A DNA stretch of 64,000 nucleotides from assembly GCF_020748465.1 (NCBI RefSeq), contig NZ_JAHZMP010000001.1, positions 682,001 through 746,000 on the forward strand. The letters are read 5' to 3'. Shown piece after piece: positions 55,584 to 64,000 of this stretch. Under the pieces are notes generated by a model that saw nothing but the letters and a program-made list of their open reading frames with translations, was not told the origin of the DNA and ran no database searches. How positions within the stretch are numbered: the first letter of the stretch is position 1; every line of letters begins with the position of its first letter. Source of the DNA: Terrisporobacter mayombei. Lineage in GTDB: Bacteria; Bacillota; Clostridia; Peptostreptococcales; Peptostreptococcaceae. The translations under genes were made by a program, and so were the position numbers.

Positions 55584-56462
55584 TTATTTTTCATAAGCAA
55601 TTAATTCTTTTGCTAGGTCAGAATTTCCATAATGACCAACTGTATTTTGATTTTTTAATAATGAAGTTAAAGAAATTTTTCCCATACCTTCATTTATATT
55701 ATCTATTGTTGATATATTGTTTTCTGAATATAATTTTAAGGCTTCATGGTTGCTATCACTTTGAGAAACCGCTACTAAATATTTATTTTCTTCTTTTAAT
55801 TTATCTAAAATTAATTTTTCTTTTGCATTAAACTTATCTTTTGCATCTTTTCCAGTTAATTCTCCAAATAATACTACTGAATCATAATCTTGGTATTTCT
55901 TTTCATCTATGTTGTTGATTTTTATTACACCTAAATCTTCTAATGCATATAATTGATCATATCCTTTTGCACTACCTAAAGAACTTACTATGTAACTTAT
56001 TACATCTTGTGATGATTTAAATGTTTTATTTAAGTCTTTTGATAAAGCAGCTAACTTTTCTTCATCACTTATGTTATCTTTTATAACTATGTTAAAAGAT
56101 GCTGTTCCATTTGCATTTGTTATTAATTTTTCTACATCTTCACTGTAGTCATTGTTTTCATTTGTTAGTATTATTCCAGTATTTTTATCTGTTAATACAT
56201 CCTTAGTTAATACATTAATATTTTTATCAATGTATTCTCTTGTTGTTTCTATATCTCCATTTAAAGATTCAATCTCAGACTGTAAATTTTTATTTTTTTC
56301 CTTTAATTCATCAAACTCTGTATTAAAGCTTTCAAGTACTTCACTTTGTTGTTTACTTAAAGCTTGGTCGTAGTTTAAGTTAAAACCAACTAGTATTCCT
56401 ACACCTAAAGCTATAAATATAGCACCAATTGTAACTATATAGTACTTCATATTTATATTCAT
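55584..56462 (-). CDS. steB: SteB/MctB-like membrane-anchored coiled-coil protein
   Basis: 292 residues. One N-terminal membrane helix (IVTIGAIFIALGVGILVGF), a coiled coil (about 35-80, LKEKNKNLQSEIESLNGDIE) and an extracellular domain. The family includes M. tuberculosis Rv1698 (MctB) and Corynebacterium SteB, paired with SteA in septum formation. SteA is the next gene upstream here, 22 nt away. Copper transport, proposed for MctB, has no other support in this context. Confidence 0.82.
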   Translation of the reverse strand: MNINMKYYIVTIGAIFIALGVGILVGFNLNYDQALSKQQSEVLESFNTEFDELKEKNKNLQSEIESLNGDIETTREYIDKNINVLTKDVLTDKNTGIILTNENNDYSEDVEKLITNANGTASFNIVIKDNISDEEKLAALSKDLNKTFKSSQDVISYIVSSLGSAKGYDQLYALEDLGVIKINNIDEKKYQDYDSVVLFGELTGKDAKDKFNAKEKLILDKLKEENKYLVAVSQSDSNHEALKLYSENNISTIDNINEGMGKISLTSLLKNQNTVGHYGNSDLAKELIAYEK

Positions 56463-56484
56463 GTTAATCCTCCTAATTTATATA

Positions 56485-57606
56485 TTACAAGTTTAATAGT
56501 AATTTTAATTTTAATTGTATTATTCTGATAAATTGCTGTGTTGTTGGTGATAAGTACGCAAGTATCAATACTGGGAATAATGCTGCTATTATCATTGCCC
56601 AAATATATTTAATCTTTAGTTTACTTTTATACAGTAAATTAACACCCTTAGCATCTATTAATTTAGATCCTATTTTTAATCTTACAAGGAATGTACTAGC
56701 CATACCTTTTCTTCCTTTTTCCAAGAAATCTATCATATTCGAATGTGTTCCAACTGCAACAATCAACTCTGCCCCATATTCATAAGCTGTAAGCATTGCT
56801 ATATCTTCACTTGTTCCTGGCGCTGGGAATACTATAGCATCAAGACCTAAGTCTTGTATTCTTTTAAGACCTGGTGCTCTTCCATCCACATAAGCATGTA
56901 CCACTATTTCACTAGCTTTTTTTAGTGTTTCATCACTAACACTATCCATATCTCCAACTATAACATCTGGGACATATCCAAATTCTACTAAAGCATCTGC
57001 ACCACCATCTACTCCTACAAGCACTGGTTTTACTTCTTCTATGTAGGAAATTATTGTACTTAAGTCTTCTTTGTAATCTTGTCCTCTAACTACAATTAAT
57101 ACGTGTCTATCTTTGTATTTTGTTTTTACTTTAGGAATTTCTACTTCTCCTAAGATGAAGCCTTTTTCTTTTTTTGCATATTCTATAGTATTATCTATGA
57201 ATCTATCTAATTCTACAGACATATTATCATAAGCTTCTTTTATTTTTATAGATACCTTTCCCTTGTCTAATACACTACCTTCTCCCAAAAGTTGTCCATC
57301 TCTATAGATTTGCCCATTGTTTACTTCTATTATTTGTCCTTCTTTTAATTCATCAAATAATTCTTGTCCAACATTATCTATAATTAAAATATTTTTATCT
57401 GTTAATATTCCTGGCCCTTTATTTGGATATTTCCCACTTATAGACTCAGCTGCGTTAATTACTAGTTTGACTTTACCTTCTACAAGAGAATTGGCTGCTA
57501 CTTCATCTATATCCATATGATTAATAACTGCAATCTCTCCCCCTGTAAGTCTCTTCGCAAGCCTTTTTGTTTTTCTATCTACTTTAATAGGGGCTTCCAC
57601 TCTCAT
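56485..57606 (-). CDS. steA: SteA-like putative cytokinetic ring protein
   Basis: 373 residues from the ATG at 57606 with TCGGAGG; the frame reaches further upstream without a ribosome site. The central part looks like thiamin pyrophosphokinase, with GVDGGADALVEFGYVPDVIVGDMDS by segments, and a C-terminal membrane helix (IWAMIIAALFPVLILAYL). SteA and SteB are needed for cell separation in Corynebacterium (orthologues Rv1697 and Rv1698). The same pair next to recN is kept here, an unusually wide conservation. Confidence 0.82.
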   Translation of the reverse strand: MRVEAPIKVDRKTKRLAKRLTGGEIAVINHMDIDEVAANSLVEGKVKLVINAAESISGKYPNKGPGILTDKNILIIDNVGQELFDELKEGQIIEVNNGQIYRDGQLLGEGSVLDKGKVSIKIKEAYDNMSVELDRFIDNTIEYAKKEKGFILGEVEIPKVKTKYKDRHVLIVVRGQDYKEDLSTIISYIEEVKPVLVGVDGGADALVEFGYVPDVIVGDMDSVSDETLKKASEIVVHAYVDGRAPGLKRIQDLGLDAIVFPAPGTSEDIAMLTAYEYGAELIVAVGTHSNMIDFLEKGRKGMASTFLVRLKIGSKLIDAKGVNLLYKSKLKIKYIWAMIIAALFPVLILAYLSPTTQQFIRIIQLKLKLLLNL

Positions 57607-57727
57607 AATTAAAACCTCCGACATTTTATTAAAATCATATAACATTATAACATTATTTAAGAACAAAGGAAATATTTTATAGTTTTATAAATTATTATAT
57701 GTTTTTTAATTTATTAAAAACAATTAG

Positions 57728-58951
57728 TTATATTTCTTTTACTTTTTTAATAAGTAAATTTTTTTTATTTAAATTAGGGTTCATTATAACTTCATCTAAG
57801 AGATAATTAAGAACTTGTCCTACGGCTTTATTTTCATAGCCTTGGTCCATGATATCTTTTCCATTCACTTTTAGACTTTTCATTGTATAACATTCTTTAT
57901 TTTCTTCAATTTCTTTTAATATATCTATAATTTTTCCAAAATTTTTTTCATCTTTATTAATAACGCTATTTATATCTAAATAATCTTCAAACAAATTTTT
58001 ATCAATTTTATTTAATATTTTTTTTATTTTAATTTTATCTAAATTTTCAATATCAGTTTCTTTAATTAAATTTAAAATAATGTCATGATTCTTATTTATT
58101 TTATTTGAATATACTAATTCCTTGCAAAACATCTTACAATTTATATTTAATTCTTCAATTAAGTAATCTAGCACTACCAATCTTTTTACTAATACTTTAT
58201 CAATTTTTTTTAATATACTAATTTTTTTATACAGCTTTTCAATTTTATTTTCATCTTCTTCACTACTTATATTTAAATTATTTAATAATTTTGTTTTAAA
58301 AAGGTATATAATATTTTCCGGTTTATTGCTAAGTATGATTTTATTAAATTCATCAGTTATTCTCTCAAAACTAATATTTTTTATTATTTTTGCATTATTG
58401 TAAATAGCTAAAAAAGTGTCCATCTCTATTTCAAAATCTAATTTACTAGAAAATCTAATGGCTCTAATCATCCTTAAGCCATCTTCATTGAATCTATCAT
58501 AAGGGTTTCCCACTGTTTTAATAATTTTATTTTCAATATCAATCTTTCCTCCAAATAAATCTACTACTCCTTCTTTTTCATTATAGGCCATGGCATTTAT
58601 GGTGAAATCACGTCTTTTTAAGTCTTCTTCTAATTTACTAGTAAAATCAACATTTTCCGGTCTTCTATGATCCGTATATTCACCTTCTATTCTGTATGTA
58701 GTTATTTCATAGATTTCCCCATCCATCACTACACTTATAGTCCCATGTTCTATTCCTGTTTCTATGCATTTAAAGTCTCTAAATATACTTTTAATCGTTT
58801 GAGGAGTAGCGTTAGTTGTTATGTCATAGTCATTAGGTTTAAGACCTAATATGGAGTCTCTAACGCATCCTCCTACTATATATGCTTCCAAACCATTTTC
58901 ATATATTTTATCTATTATGTATTTTACTTTTGGAGGTAAATTTATTTTCAT
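57728..58951 (-). CDS. cca: tRNA CCA nucleotidyltransferase
   Basis: 407 residues. Class II polymerase-beta-like N terminus YIVGGCVRDSILGLKPNDYDITT (metal-binding DYD), HGTISVV, RRDFTINAMAY, then RFNEDGLRMIRAIRFSSKL. The C-terminal half is helical and degenerate. It adds CCA to tRNA 3' ends or polymerises A. It lies in the same direction after spo0A, separated by the dispersed repeat region. GAAGGAG precedes ATG. Confidence 0.95.
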   Translation of the reverse strand: MKINLPPKVKYIIDKIYENGLEAYIVGGCVRDSILGLKPNDYDITTNATPQTIKSIFRDFKCIETGIEHGTISVVMDGEIYEITTYRIEGEYTDHRRPENVDFTSKLEEDLKRRDFTINAMAYNEKEGVVDLFGGKIDIENKIIKTVGNPYDRFNEDGLRMIRAIRFSSKLDFEIEMDTFLAIYNNAKIIKNISFERITDEFNKIILSNKPENIIYLFKTKLLNNLNISSEEDENKIEKLYKKISILKKIDKVLVKRLVVLDYLIEELNINCKMFCKELVYSNKINKNHDIILNLIKETDIENLDKIKIKKILNKIDKNLFEDYLDINSVINKDEKNFGKIIDILKEIEENKECYTMKSLKVNGKDIMDQGYENKAVGQVLNYLLDEVIMNPNLNKKNLLIKKVKEI

Positions 58952-58997
58952 TTTTGTATCTCCTTCATATATTGATAGTTTTATTTATCTATGTTCA

Positions 58998-59084
58998 TTG
59001 CTTAAAATTTGCTTCGCTCATAACGCCAACAATATACCTTCATTTCCTTCAGGTATATATGTTGCTTAAAATTTGCTTCGCTCA
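58998..59084. repeat. Dispersed intergenic repeat, paired copies 3 and 4 (cca-spo0A gap)
   Basis: TTGCTTAAAATTTGCTTCGCTCA occurs at 58998-59020 and again at 59062-59084 (split here by eye into TTGCTTAAAATTT and GCTTCGCTCA), 64 nt apart. Between them ATATACCT (59032-59039) and AGGTATAT (59051-59058) form a hairpin. The first copy continues with TAACGCCAACAA, like the other copies. Confidence 0.75.
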
Positions 59085-59091
59085 AAAAATA

Positions 59092-59117
59092 AAGCCTTCT
59101 AAATAATTAGAAGGCTT
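59092..59117 (-). terminator. Intrinsic terminator of spo0A
   Basis: AAGCCTTCTAA and TTAGAAGGCTT pair perfectly with a 4-nt loop. The minus strand continues TATTTTTT. Confidence 0.9.
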
Positions 59118-59135
59118 ACTGTAATCAATTTAAAA

Positions 59136-59948
59136 TTATTTAACCATGCTGTGTTCTAATCTTAATTTATCTGCAATCATTGCTATAAATTCAGAGTTTG
59201 TTGGTTTACCTTTAGTATTGTGTACTGTATAACCAAATAATTGATTTATTGTATCAACCTTTCCTCTACTCCATGCAACTTCTATTGCATGTCTTATGGC
59301 TCTTTCAACCCTACTTGGAGTAGTGTTATATTTTTTTGCAATGCTTGGATATAATTCTTTAGTTACTGCTCCTAAAAGTTCTACATTATCAATAACCATT
59401 TTAATAGCTTCTCTTAAATATAAGTATCCTTTTATATGAGCTGGAACACCTATTTCATGGATTATATTTGTTATTTCTGTTTCTATATTTCCTGTATTTT
59501 TAACATAATCACTTCTTGTCATTTGAACTTCTTGATTTTGTCTTATTTTTGGTTCTCCGCCAACAACTTTATTAGTTACTAACTCTCTAATTCTATTTAT
59601 GAATATTACAAAATCAAAAGGTTTAACAATATAGTAATCTGCTCCTAAATTTATAGCTGTTTGAGTTATCTTATCTTGCCCAACAGCAGATAAAACTATT
59701 ATTTTTGGTTGTTTAGGAAGATCCATTGAATTTAATTTTTCTATTACCCCTAAACCATCTAAATGTGGCATTATTACGTCTAATACTAATAAGTCTGGTT
59801 GCGTTTTTTGTACTAATTCAAGAGCTTCAATACCATCTTTTGCTATTCCTAATATTTCAATATCTTCTTCATTAGATAAATATTCCTTTAATAGCTGGCA
59901 AAAATCTTTATTATCATCTGCTAATACTATTTTAATCTTTTCGTTCAC
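59136..59948 (-). CDS. spo0A: Sporulation master regulator Spo0A
   Basis: 270 residues from a GTG at 59948 preceded by GGGGGGA; the 5-codon longer frame lies over this site. Receiver domain with [10 protein letters not shown], phospho-accepting Asp in [15 protein letters not shown], and Lys in YYIVKPFDF. The C-terminal DNA-binding domain has [21 protein letters not shown], the Spo0A signature. It binds 0A boxes to start sporulation. It follows spoIVB, as usual, with a possible autoregulatory box upstream. Confidence 0.98.
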   Translation of the reverse strand: MNEKIKIVLADDNKDFCQLLKEYLSNEEDIEILGIAKDGIEALELVQKTQPDLLVLDVIMPHLDGLGVIEKLNSMDLPKQPKIIVLSAVGQDKITQTAINLGADYYIVKPFDFVIFINRIRELVTNKVVGGEPKIRQNQEVQMTRSDYVKNTGNIETEITNIIHEIGVPAHIKGYLYLREAIKMVIDNVELLGAVTKELYPSIAKKYNTTPSRVERAIRHAIEVAWSRGKVDTINQLFGYTVHNTKGKPTNSEFIAMIADKLRLEHSMVK

Positions 59949-60015
59949 TAAAATTCCCCCCAATAATAAGTTTTTCTTATTTTAATTTTTTTTTATCCTT
60001 ACTCTTTTAGGTTTA

Positions 60016-60022
60016 TTCGACA
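60016..60022 (-). promoter_or_regulatory. Spo0A box upstream of spo0A
   Basis: The minus strand reads TGTCGAA, the core of the 0A box, about 70 nt upstream of the spo0A start. Autoregulation of spo0A is established in other spore formers. Confidence 0.45.
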
Positions 60023-60069
60023 CTGTAAAATTATATTCCTTCTAAGTGTTAAAATATTTTATTATCAAT

Positions 60070-61098
60070 TTACAATTTTAACATTTCATCGATGAAAATA
60101 CCATATCCTTTTTTAGGATTATGTTTGAATACATAGGTTAAACTGCCAATAAGTTTGTTATTTTGTATAATAGGGGCACCACTCATCCCCTTTACAATTC
60201 CACCTGTATAGTCAATTAATTTATCATCAACTACTTTTATTAACATATTATTGTCTTCTTTTATTATTTTTTCTATTTTTATTTCATAGGATTCAACATT
60301 TCCTTCTTTTGATTGAAAAAGTACATATGCACTTCCAGTTTTAACATCATCTTTTTTTCCAATTTCGATAACTGGAAGATTAAACTTGTAGTTATAATTA
60401 TAAAAATTTCCTTTTATTCCATTGTTTGAATTTATAGAAAACTTTCCAACAGAATTATTATAATCTATTATAGCATTAATTTGACCAATATTTTTTTCAT
60501 TATTTTTGTGAATAGATATATTGGAAGCATTGTAAATATTTCCTTCTTTGATATTTAATAACTTTTCTGTATCCATATCACAAATACCATGGCCTATGGC
60601 GTAGAATTCATTCGTAATAGGGTTGTAACAAGTTAAAGTACCTATTCCAGATATTTTATCTCTTACCCAAAGACCTAGTTTATATTTATTATTTTCCTTT
60701 TTAGTCTTAATTTTACATTTTTTAATTTTGTTATTTCTTTCAAACATGATTTCTACTTTATCTGAACGAAGTTTATTTAAAATATTTGTAATATCCTTAT
60801 AATTATTAATTTTTTCTCCTTCTATAGATATGATATTATCTCCTATTTTTAGACCTCCAATATATTCTATGTCATCTTCTTCAAATCCTATAACTAAGGC
60901 TCCATCTGTATCTGCTTTAATTCCCACAATGTTTCCAAGGGGGTACACATATTGCTTATTTGATATATTTTCATTTTGAAAAGTTTCTAAGACATTATTA
61001 TATTTTTGTTTTAATAACATATCACAAAAAATTAATAAAGCAAAAATAAAAAAAATGCTTATTATAAATCTATTGTTTTTTTTCATACTTAATCTCAT
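60070..61098 (-). CDS. spoIVB: SpoIVB peptidase
   Basis: Up to 342 residues. Signal anchor RFIISIFFIFALLIFC, a PDZ domain (about 60-135), and the S55 serine protease with AIGHGICDMDT (catalytic His) and GIVKGMSGAPI (catalytic Ser). It is secreted from the forespore to trigger pro-SigK processing in Bacillus. The start is doubtful. AGAAGG is two bases before the ATG at 61098 and 14 before a second ATG at 61086. Situated between recN and spo0A, as in most spore formers. Confidence 0.94.
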   Translation of the reverse strand: MRLSMKKNNRFIISIFFIFALLIFCDMLLKQKYNNVLETFQNENISNKQYVYPLGNIVGIKADTDGALVIGFEEDDIEYIGGLKIGDNIISIEGEKINNYKDITNILNKLRSDKVEIMFERNNKIKKCKIKTKKENNKYKLGLWVRDKISGIGTLTCYNPITNEFYAIGHGICDMDTEKLLNIKEGNIYNASNISIHKNNEKNIGQINAIIDYNNSVGKFSINSNNGIKGNFYNYNYKFNLPVIEIGKKDDVKTGSAYVLFQSKEGNVESYEIKIEKIIKEDNNMLIKVVDDKLIDYTGGIVKGMSGAPIIQNNKLIGSLTYVFKHNPKKGYGIFIDEMLKL

Positions 61099-61153
61099 AT
61101 CCTTCTAATAATAATTTCTATATTATAATTCCATTAAATAGTTAAAATATACA

Positions 61154-61184
61154 AAAAAGAATAGAAAATGATTCTATTCTTTTT
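61154..61184 (-). terminator. Intrinsic terminator of recN
   Basis: AAAAAGAATAGAA and TTCTATTCTTTTT are a perfect 13-bp stem, with T runs on both strands. It lies 30 nt past recN and 56 nt before spoIVB. Confidence 0.88.
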
Positions 61185-61213
61185 ATTAACAATATTAAAT
61201 TATTTTAATTAAA

Positions 61214-62893
61214 TTAATGATTTTCCTTTGTTAAGTTAACAATTTCTCTAGCATGTTCAATAGTTGTATCAGTTATATTACTGCCAGCAATAAGTCTAGC
61301 TATTTCATTTATGCTCTCTTCATCTTTTAATTTTTTAATAGTTGTATAGGTTCTACTTTCATCACTATTTTTTGATATACAAAAATGTGTGTCTGCATTA
61401 GCTGCTATTTGTGGTAAATGTGTTATACAAAGAATTTGTTTTTTCTTCGCAATATTATGTAACTTGTCACCTACAACTTGAGCTGCAATACCACTTATAC
61501 CTGCATCTATCTCATCAAACACTATAGTGTCTATCTCATCTATATCTGCAAGTATTGTTTTAAATGCTAGCATAAACCTAGACATTTCTCCACCCGATGC
61601 AACTTTATAAATTGGCTTTAGATCTTCACCTAAGTTAAATGATATCATAAATTCTACTTCACTATTTCCATTTTGAGAATAATTAGATTCAGTGAAGTTA
61701 ACTTTAAAACTAACCCCCTTCATATCTAGGGATTTCAATTCACTTAGTATAGCCTCTTCTAAATTTATGGCAACTTCTTGTCTCACTTTTGTAAGAGAAT
61801 AAGCTTTTTTGCTTAGTTCTTCTTCTAATTCAGCTAATTTATTTTTTAGACTTTCTGACATTTCATCTCTATTTACTATTTCTTCTAATCTAGATGAAAT
61901 TTGATCCTTATATTTTAAAATATCGTCTATAGTATCTCCATATTTTCTTCTTAAATTATTTATTTCATCTACCCTTACTTCAATTTGTTCAAGTTCATAA
62001 GGTTCAAAATCAATATTTTCTTTATAGTTTCTAAGGTCCCTACAAGTGTCTTGAAGCTCATACATAATTCGTTCTATAATTTCACTGTATTCACTTATAG
62101 TTTCATCATACTTGCTTATTTCACTTAATTCCTTTGATGCCATCCCAATTAAATCAACTGCATTTACACTTCCATCGTGTAACTTTTCATAACTTAAATT
62201 AAGATTATTATATATTTTTTCACTATTTCTATAGATTTCTCTTTGTCTTAATAAACCTTCATACTCATCTTTGCTTAATGCTGCTGCTTCAATTTCATTA
62301 ATTTGAAATTTTAATAAATCTATTTCTCTTTGAATTTCTTTTTCATCTTTATTTTCATTTAGTGTATTTAATGCTTTTTTTACTTTGTTATACTCTGTGT
62401 AAGTATCTTTATATTCATCTCTTGGTAAATCTATTATTTTACCTCCAAATAAATCTAAAAACTTTATATGAGTATCTTTATTAAATAATACTTGATTTTG
62501 ATGCTGTCCATGTAAATCAATAAATGTAAGTGCAATTTCCTTTAATATGGACATTTTAATAGTCCTTCCATTTATTCTAGCTACACTTTTTCCATCTGCA
62601 TAAATAATCCTAGTTATAATTAGTTCGTCATCTTCTAAATCTATGTCATATTCATCTAATATACTTTGTAAATTACTACTTGGAGATGATACTATAATCT
62701 CTGCAATACCTTTTTCAGTGCCTTTTCTTAAAAAAGACTTATCGTATTTGTTTCCTAAACATAAACCAAGAGCATCTATTATAATAGATTTTCCCGAACC
62801 AGTTTCCCCTGTTAATATGTTTAGATTTTTGCCTAAGTTGATTCTACTTTCTTCAACTAAAGCACAATTTTTCATATATAATTCAAGGATCAT
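61214..62893 (-). CDS. recN: DNA repair protein RecN
   Basis: 559 residues. Walker A GETGSGKSIIIDALGL near residue 30, long coiled coil (about 150-370), signature VASGGEMSRFMLAFK and Walker B TIVFDEIDAGISG. An SMC-like ATPase acting early in double-strand break repair. GGGGGC precedes the ATG. In Firmicutes it usually follows argR; here tlyA is directly upstream by 25 nt. Confidence 0.97.
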   Translation of the reverse strand: MILELYMKNCALVEESRINLGKNLNILTGETGSGKSIIIDALGLCLGNKYDKSFLRKGTEKGIAEIIVSSPSSNLQSILDEYDIDLEDDELIITRIIYADGKSVARINGRTIKMSILKEIALTFIDLHGQHQNQVLFNKDTHIKFLDLFGGKIIDLPRDEYKDTYTEYNKVKKALNTLNENKDEKEIQREIDLLKFQINEIEAAALSKDEYEGLLRQREIYRNSEKIYNNLNLSYEKLHDGSVNAVDLIGMASKELSEISKYDETISEYSEIIERIMYELQDTCRDLRNYKENIDFEPYELEQIEVRVDEINNLRRKYGDTIDDILKYKDQISSRLEEIVNRDEMSESLKNKLAELEEELSKKAYSLTKVRQEVAINLEEAILSELKSLDMKGVSFKVNFTESNYSQNGNSEVEFMISFNLGEDLKPIYKVASGGEMSRFMLAFKTILADIDEIDTIVFDEIDAGISGIAAQVVGDKLHNIAKKKQILCITHLPQIAANADTHFCISKNSDESRTYTTIKKLKDEESINEIARLIAGSNITDTTIEHAREIVNLTKENH

Positions 62894-62918
62894 TTTATGC
62901 CCCCTTTATCATTACTTG

Positions 62919-63731
62919 TTATTTATTTAAGTTATGAGATTCTTCTACAACTTCAACTATTTTTTTATCAAAAGACTCTTTGTTAAAAGTAAAGTCATCA
63001 TTATTGTTTCTTAAATGAATTAAGTATTCTATATTACCTTCTGGCCCTTTTATTGGTGAGTAATCAAGATTTAAAATTGCAAATCCATTATCCACAGCAA
63101 ATGTTGATATCATCTTTATAACTTCAATATGAACTTTTTTATCTCTCACTACACCCTTTTTACCAACTTTTTCTTTTCCAGCTTCAAATTGAGGTTTAAT
63201 TAATGCTACTACCTCTCCATCACTATTAAGTAATTCTTTTGCCTTAGGTAAAACAAGTTTAAGAGATATAAAAGATACGTCTATAGAAGCAAAATCTGCA
63301 AATTCTTTTGTATCCTCGATTGTAACATGTCTTATATTAGTTCTTTCCATACAGACAACTCTCTCATCTTGTCTTAGCTTCCAGGCTAATTGTCCATAAC
63401 CAACATCTATTGAAAATACTTTTACTGCACCATTTTGAAGCATACAGTCAGTAAATCCTCCTGTTGATGCTCCTATATCCATACAAACTTTATCTTTAAT
63501 AGTTACACCAAAATATTTCATTGCTTTTTCAAGTTTTAATCCACCTCTACTTACATAAGGAATTGGATTACCTTTTACTAAAATATTAGCATCTTCTTTA
63601 ACTTCTGTTCCTGGTTTGTCACATCTTTGATTGTCTACAAATACAAGACCTGCCATTATAGCTTTTTTCGCTCTTTCTCTGCTTTCAAAATGCCCTTTAT
63701 CTACAAGTAAAATATCTATTCTTTTTTTCAT
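62919..63731 (-). CDS. tlyA: TlyA family rRNA 2'-O-methyltransferase
   Basis: 270 residues. N-terminal S4 RNA-binding domain (RIDILLVDKGHFESRERAKKAIMAG by segments) and an FtsJ-like methyltransferase with VCMDIGASTGGFTDCML and SIDVSFISLKLVLP. TlyA modifies C1409 and C1920-type cytidines in 16S and 23S rRNA, giving capreomycin sensitivity in mycobacteria. It lies 4 nt after dxs. No nadK or argR between it and recN. Confidence 0.95.
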   Translation of the reverse strand: MKKRIDILLVDKGHFESRERAKKAIMAGLVFVDNQRCDKPGTEVKEDANILVKGNPIPYVSRGGLKLEKAMKYFGVTIKDKVCMDIGASTGGFTDCMLQNGAVKVFSIDVGYGQLAWKLRQDERVVCMERTNIRHVTIEDTKEFADFASIDVSFISLKLVLPKAKELLNSDGEVVALIKPQFEAGKEKVGKKGVVRDKKVHIEVIKMISTFAVDNGFAILNLDYSPIKGPEGNIEYLIHLRNNNDDFTFNKESFDKKIVEVVEESHNLNK

Positions 63732-63735
63732 TATA

Positions 63736-64000
63736 CTATCCTTCTAATAATAAATTTTTTATTCTGTTTGCTATTTGTTCATCTGACATTCCTACTGTTT
63801 CAAATAATTGATCCACATTACCATGCTCAACATACTTATCAGGAATACCTATATTTTCAACTTTTACATTATAATTATTATCTACTACAAATTTATTTAT
63901 TCTACTTCCAAATCCACCACTTATAACATTATCTTCTATAGTTATAACTTTAGAATGTTTTTTCAATAATTCATGCAATAAATCTTCGTCCATTGGTTTT
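63736..64000 (-). CDS. dxs: 1-deoxy-D-xylulose-5-phosphate synthase (partial, 5' end outside window)
   Basis: Only the C-terminal 88 residues are visible. They read KPMDEDLLHELLKKHSKVITIEDN, then GGFGSRINKFVVDNNY and NIGIPDKYVEHGN, the conserved C-terminal transketolase-like domain of DXS. The enzyme makes DXP for isoprenoids, thiamine and pyridoxal. The dxs-tlyA order is common in clostridia and bacilli. The frame is open to the window end. Confidence 0.93.
   Translation of the reverse strand, partial: KPMDEDLLHELLKKHSKVITIEDNVISGGFGSRINKFVVDNNYNVKVENIGIPDKYVEHGNVDQLFETVGMSDEQIANRIKNLLLEG

Noticed and set aside
55584..56462. Copper transporter linked to the copA regulon
   Set aside because: The MctB name suggests copper, but it is far from the copper genes, has no CsoR site, and pairs with SteA.

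Overview
The window is strongly AT-rich and nearly every gene lies on the minus strand. It reads as a chromosomal segment of a spore-forming clostridium. The spore genes spo0A, spoIVB, spoIIM and sigK, an uninterrupted sigK without a long pro-sequence, a CD1247-type acidic zinc-ribbon protein, and the blocks rnc-smc-ftsY-ylxM-ffh-rpsP-khpA-rimM-trmD-rplS-rbgA and tlyA-recN-spoIVB-spo0A all point to Peptostreptococcaceae, near Paraclostridium, Romboutsia or Clostridioides. The species assignment is inference. No rRNA, intact tRNA, CRISPR array or insertion sequence was seen.

Layout in coordinate order. 1-5.6 kb: the end of a GHKL sensor kinase, its LytTR regulator, two radical SAM genes with a hairpin-rich, Spo0A-box-like upstream region, and a DEAD-box helicase. 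5.7-7.9 kb: an accessory patch with a duplicated HNH-like protein, 12-nt repeats, the only plus-strand gene (a lipoprotein), a 58-bp perfect palindrome and a fragment resembling the 3' end of tmRNA. 7.9-15.7 kb: an FMN dehydrogenase, rnhB, nhaC, an LRAT-domain protein, and a copper regulon (csoR, copZ, copA) with two visible CsoR-type operators. 15.9-29.2 kb: the translation, secretion and chromosome-segregation block, then efp. 29.5-37 kb: a fused AroD-AroK gene, an old-yellow-enzyme flavoprotein with a TetR regulator, four minor pilin genes (one with its leader out of frame) and aroE. 37-42 kb: two large adjacent membrane PAS kinases with complementary catalytic defects. 42-50 kb: sigK, a class B PBP, a MarR regulator, mltG-trmR-trhP, and the nucleoside salvage genes pdp and deoB. 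50.8-64 kb: xerD with substituted catalytic residues, spoIIM, a Nudix hydrolase, DUF3866, two glycosyltransferases, steB/steA, cca, spo0A, spoIVB, recN, tlyA and the end of dxs.

The strongest candidate for something undescribed is the kinase pair at 37024-41936. The first protein has an intact ATP-binding domain but Ser in place of the phospho-accepting His. The second keeps the His box but has lost the N, G1 and G2 boxes of the ATPase. Together they could form one split, trans-phosphorylating kinase. Other leads are the 2-nt disruption of a prepilin leader, a dispersed intergenic repeat around the core AAAATTTGCTTCGCT, the inverted repeat over the sigK start codon, and the tmRNA-like end next to the accessory patch. 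All function calls are from reading sequence; no database search was run.
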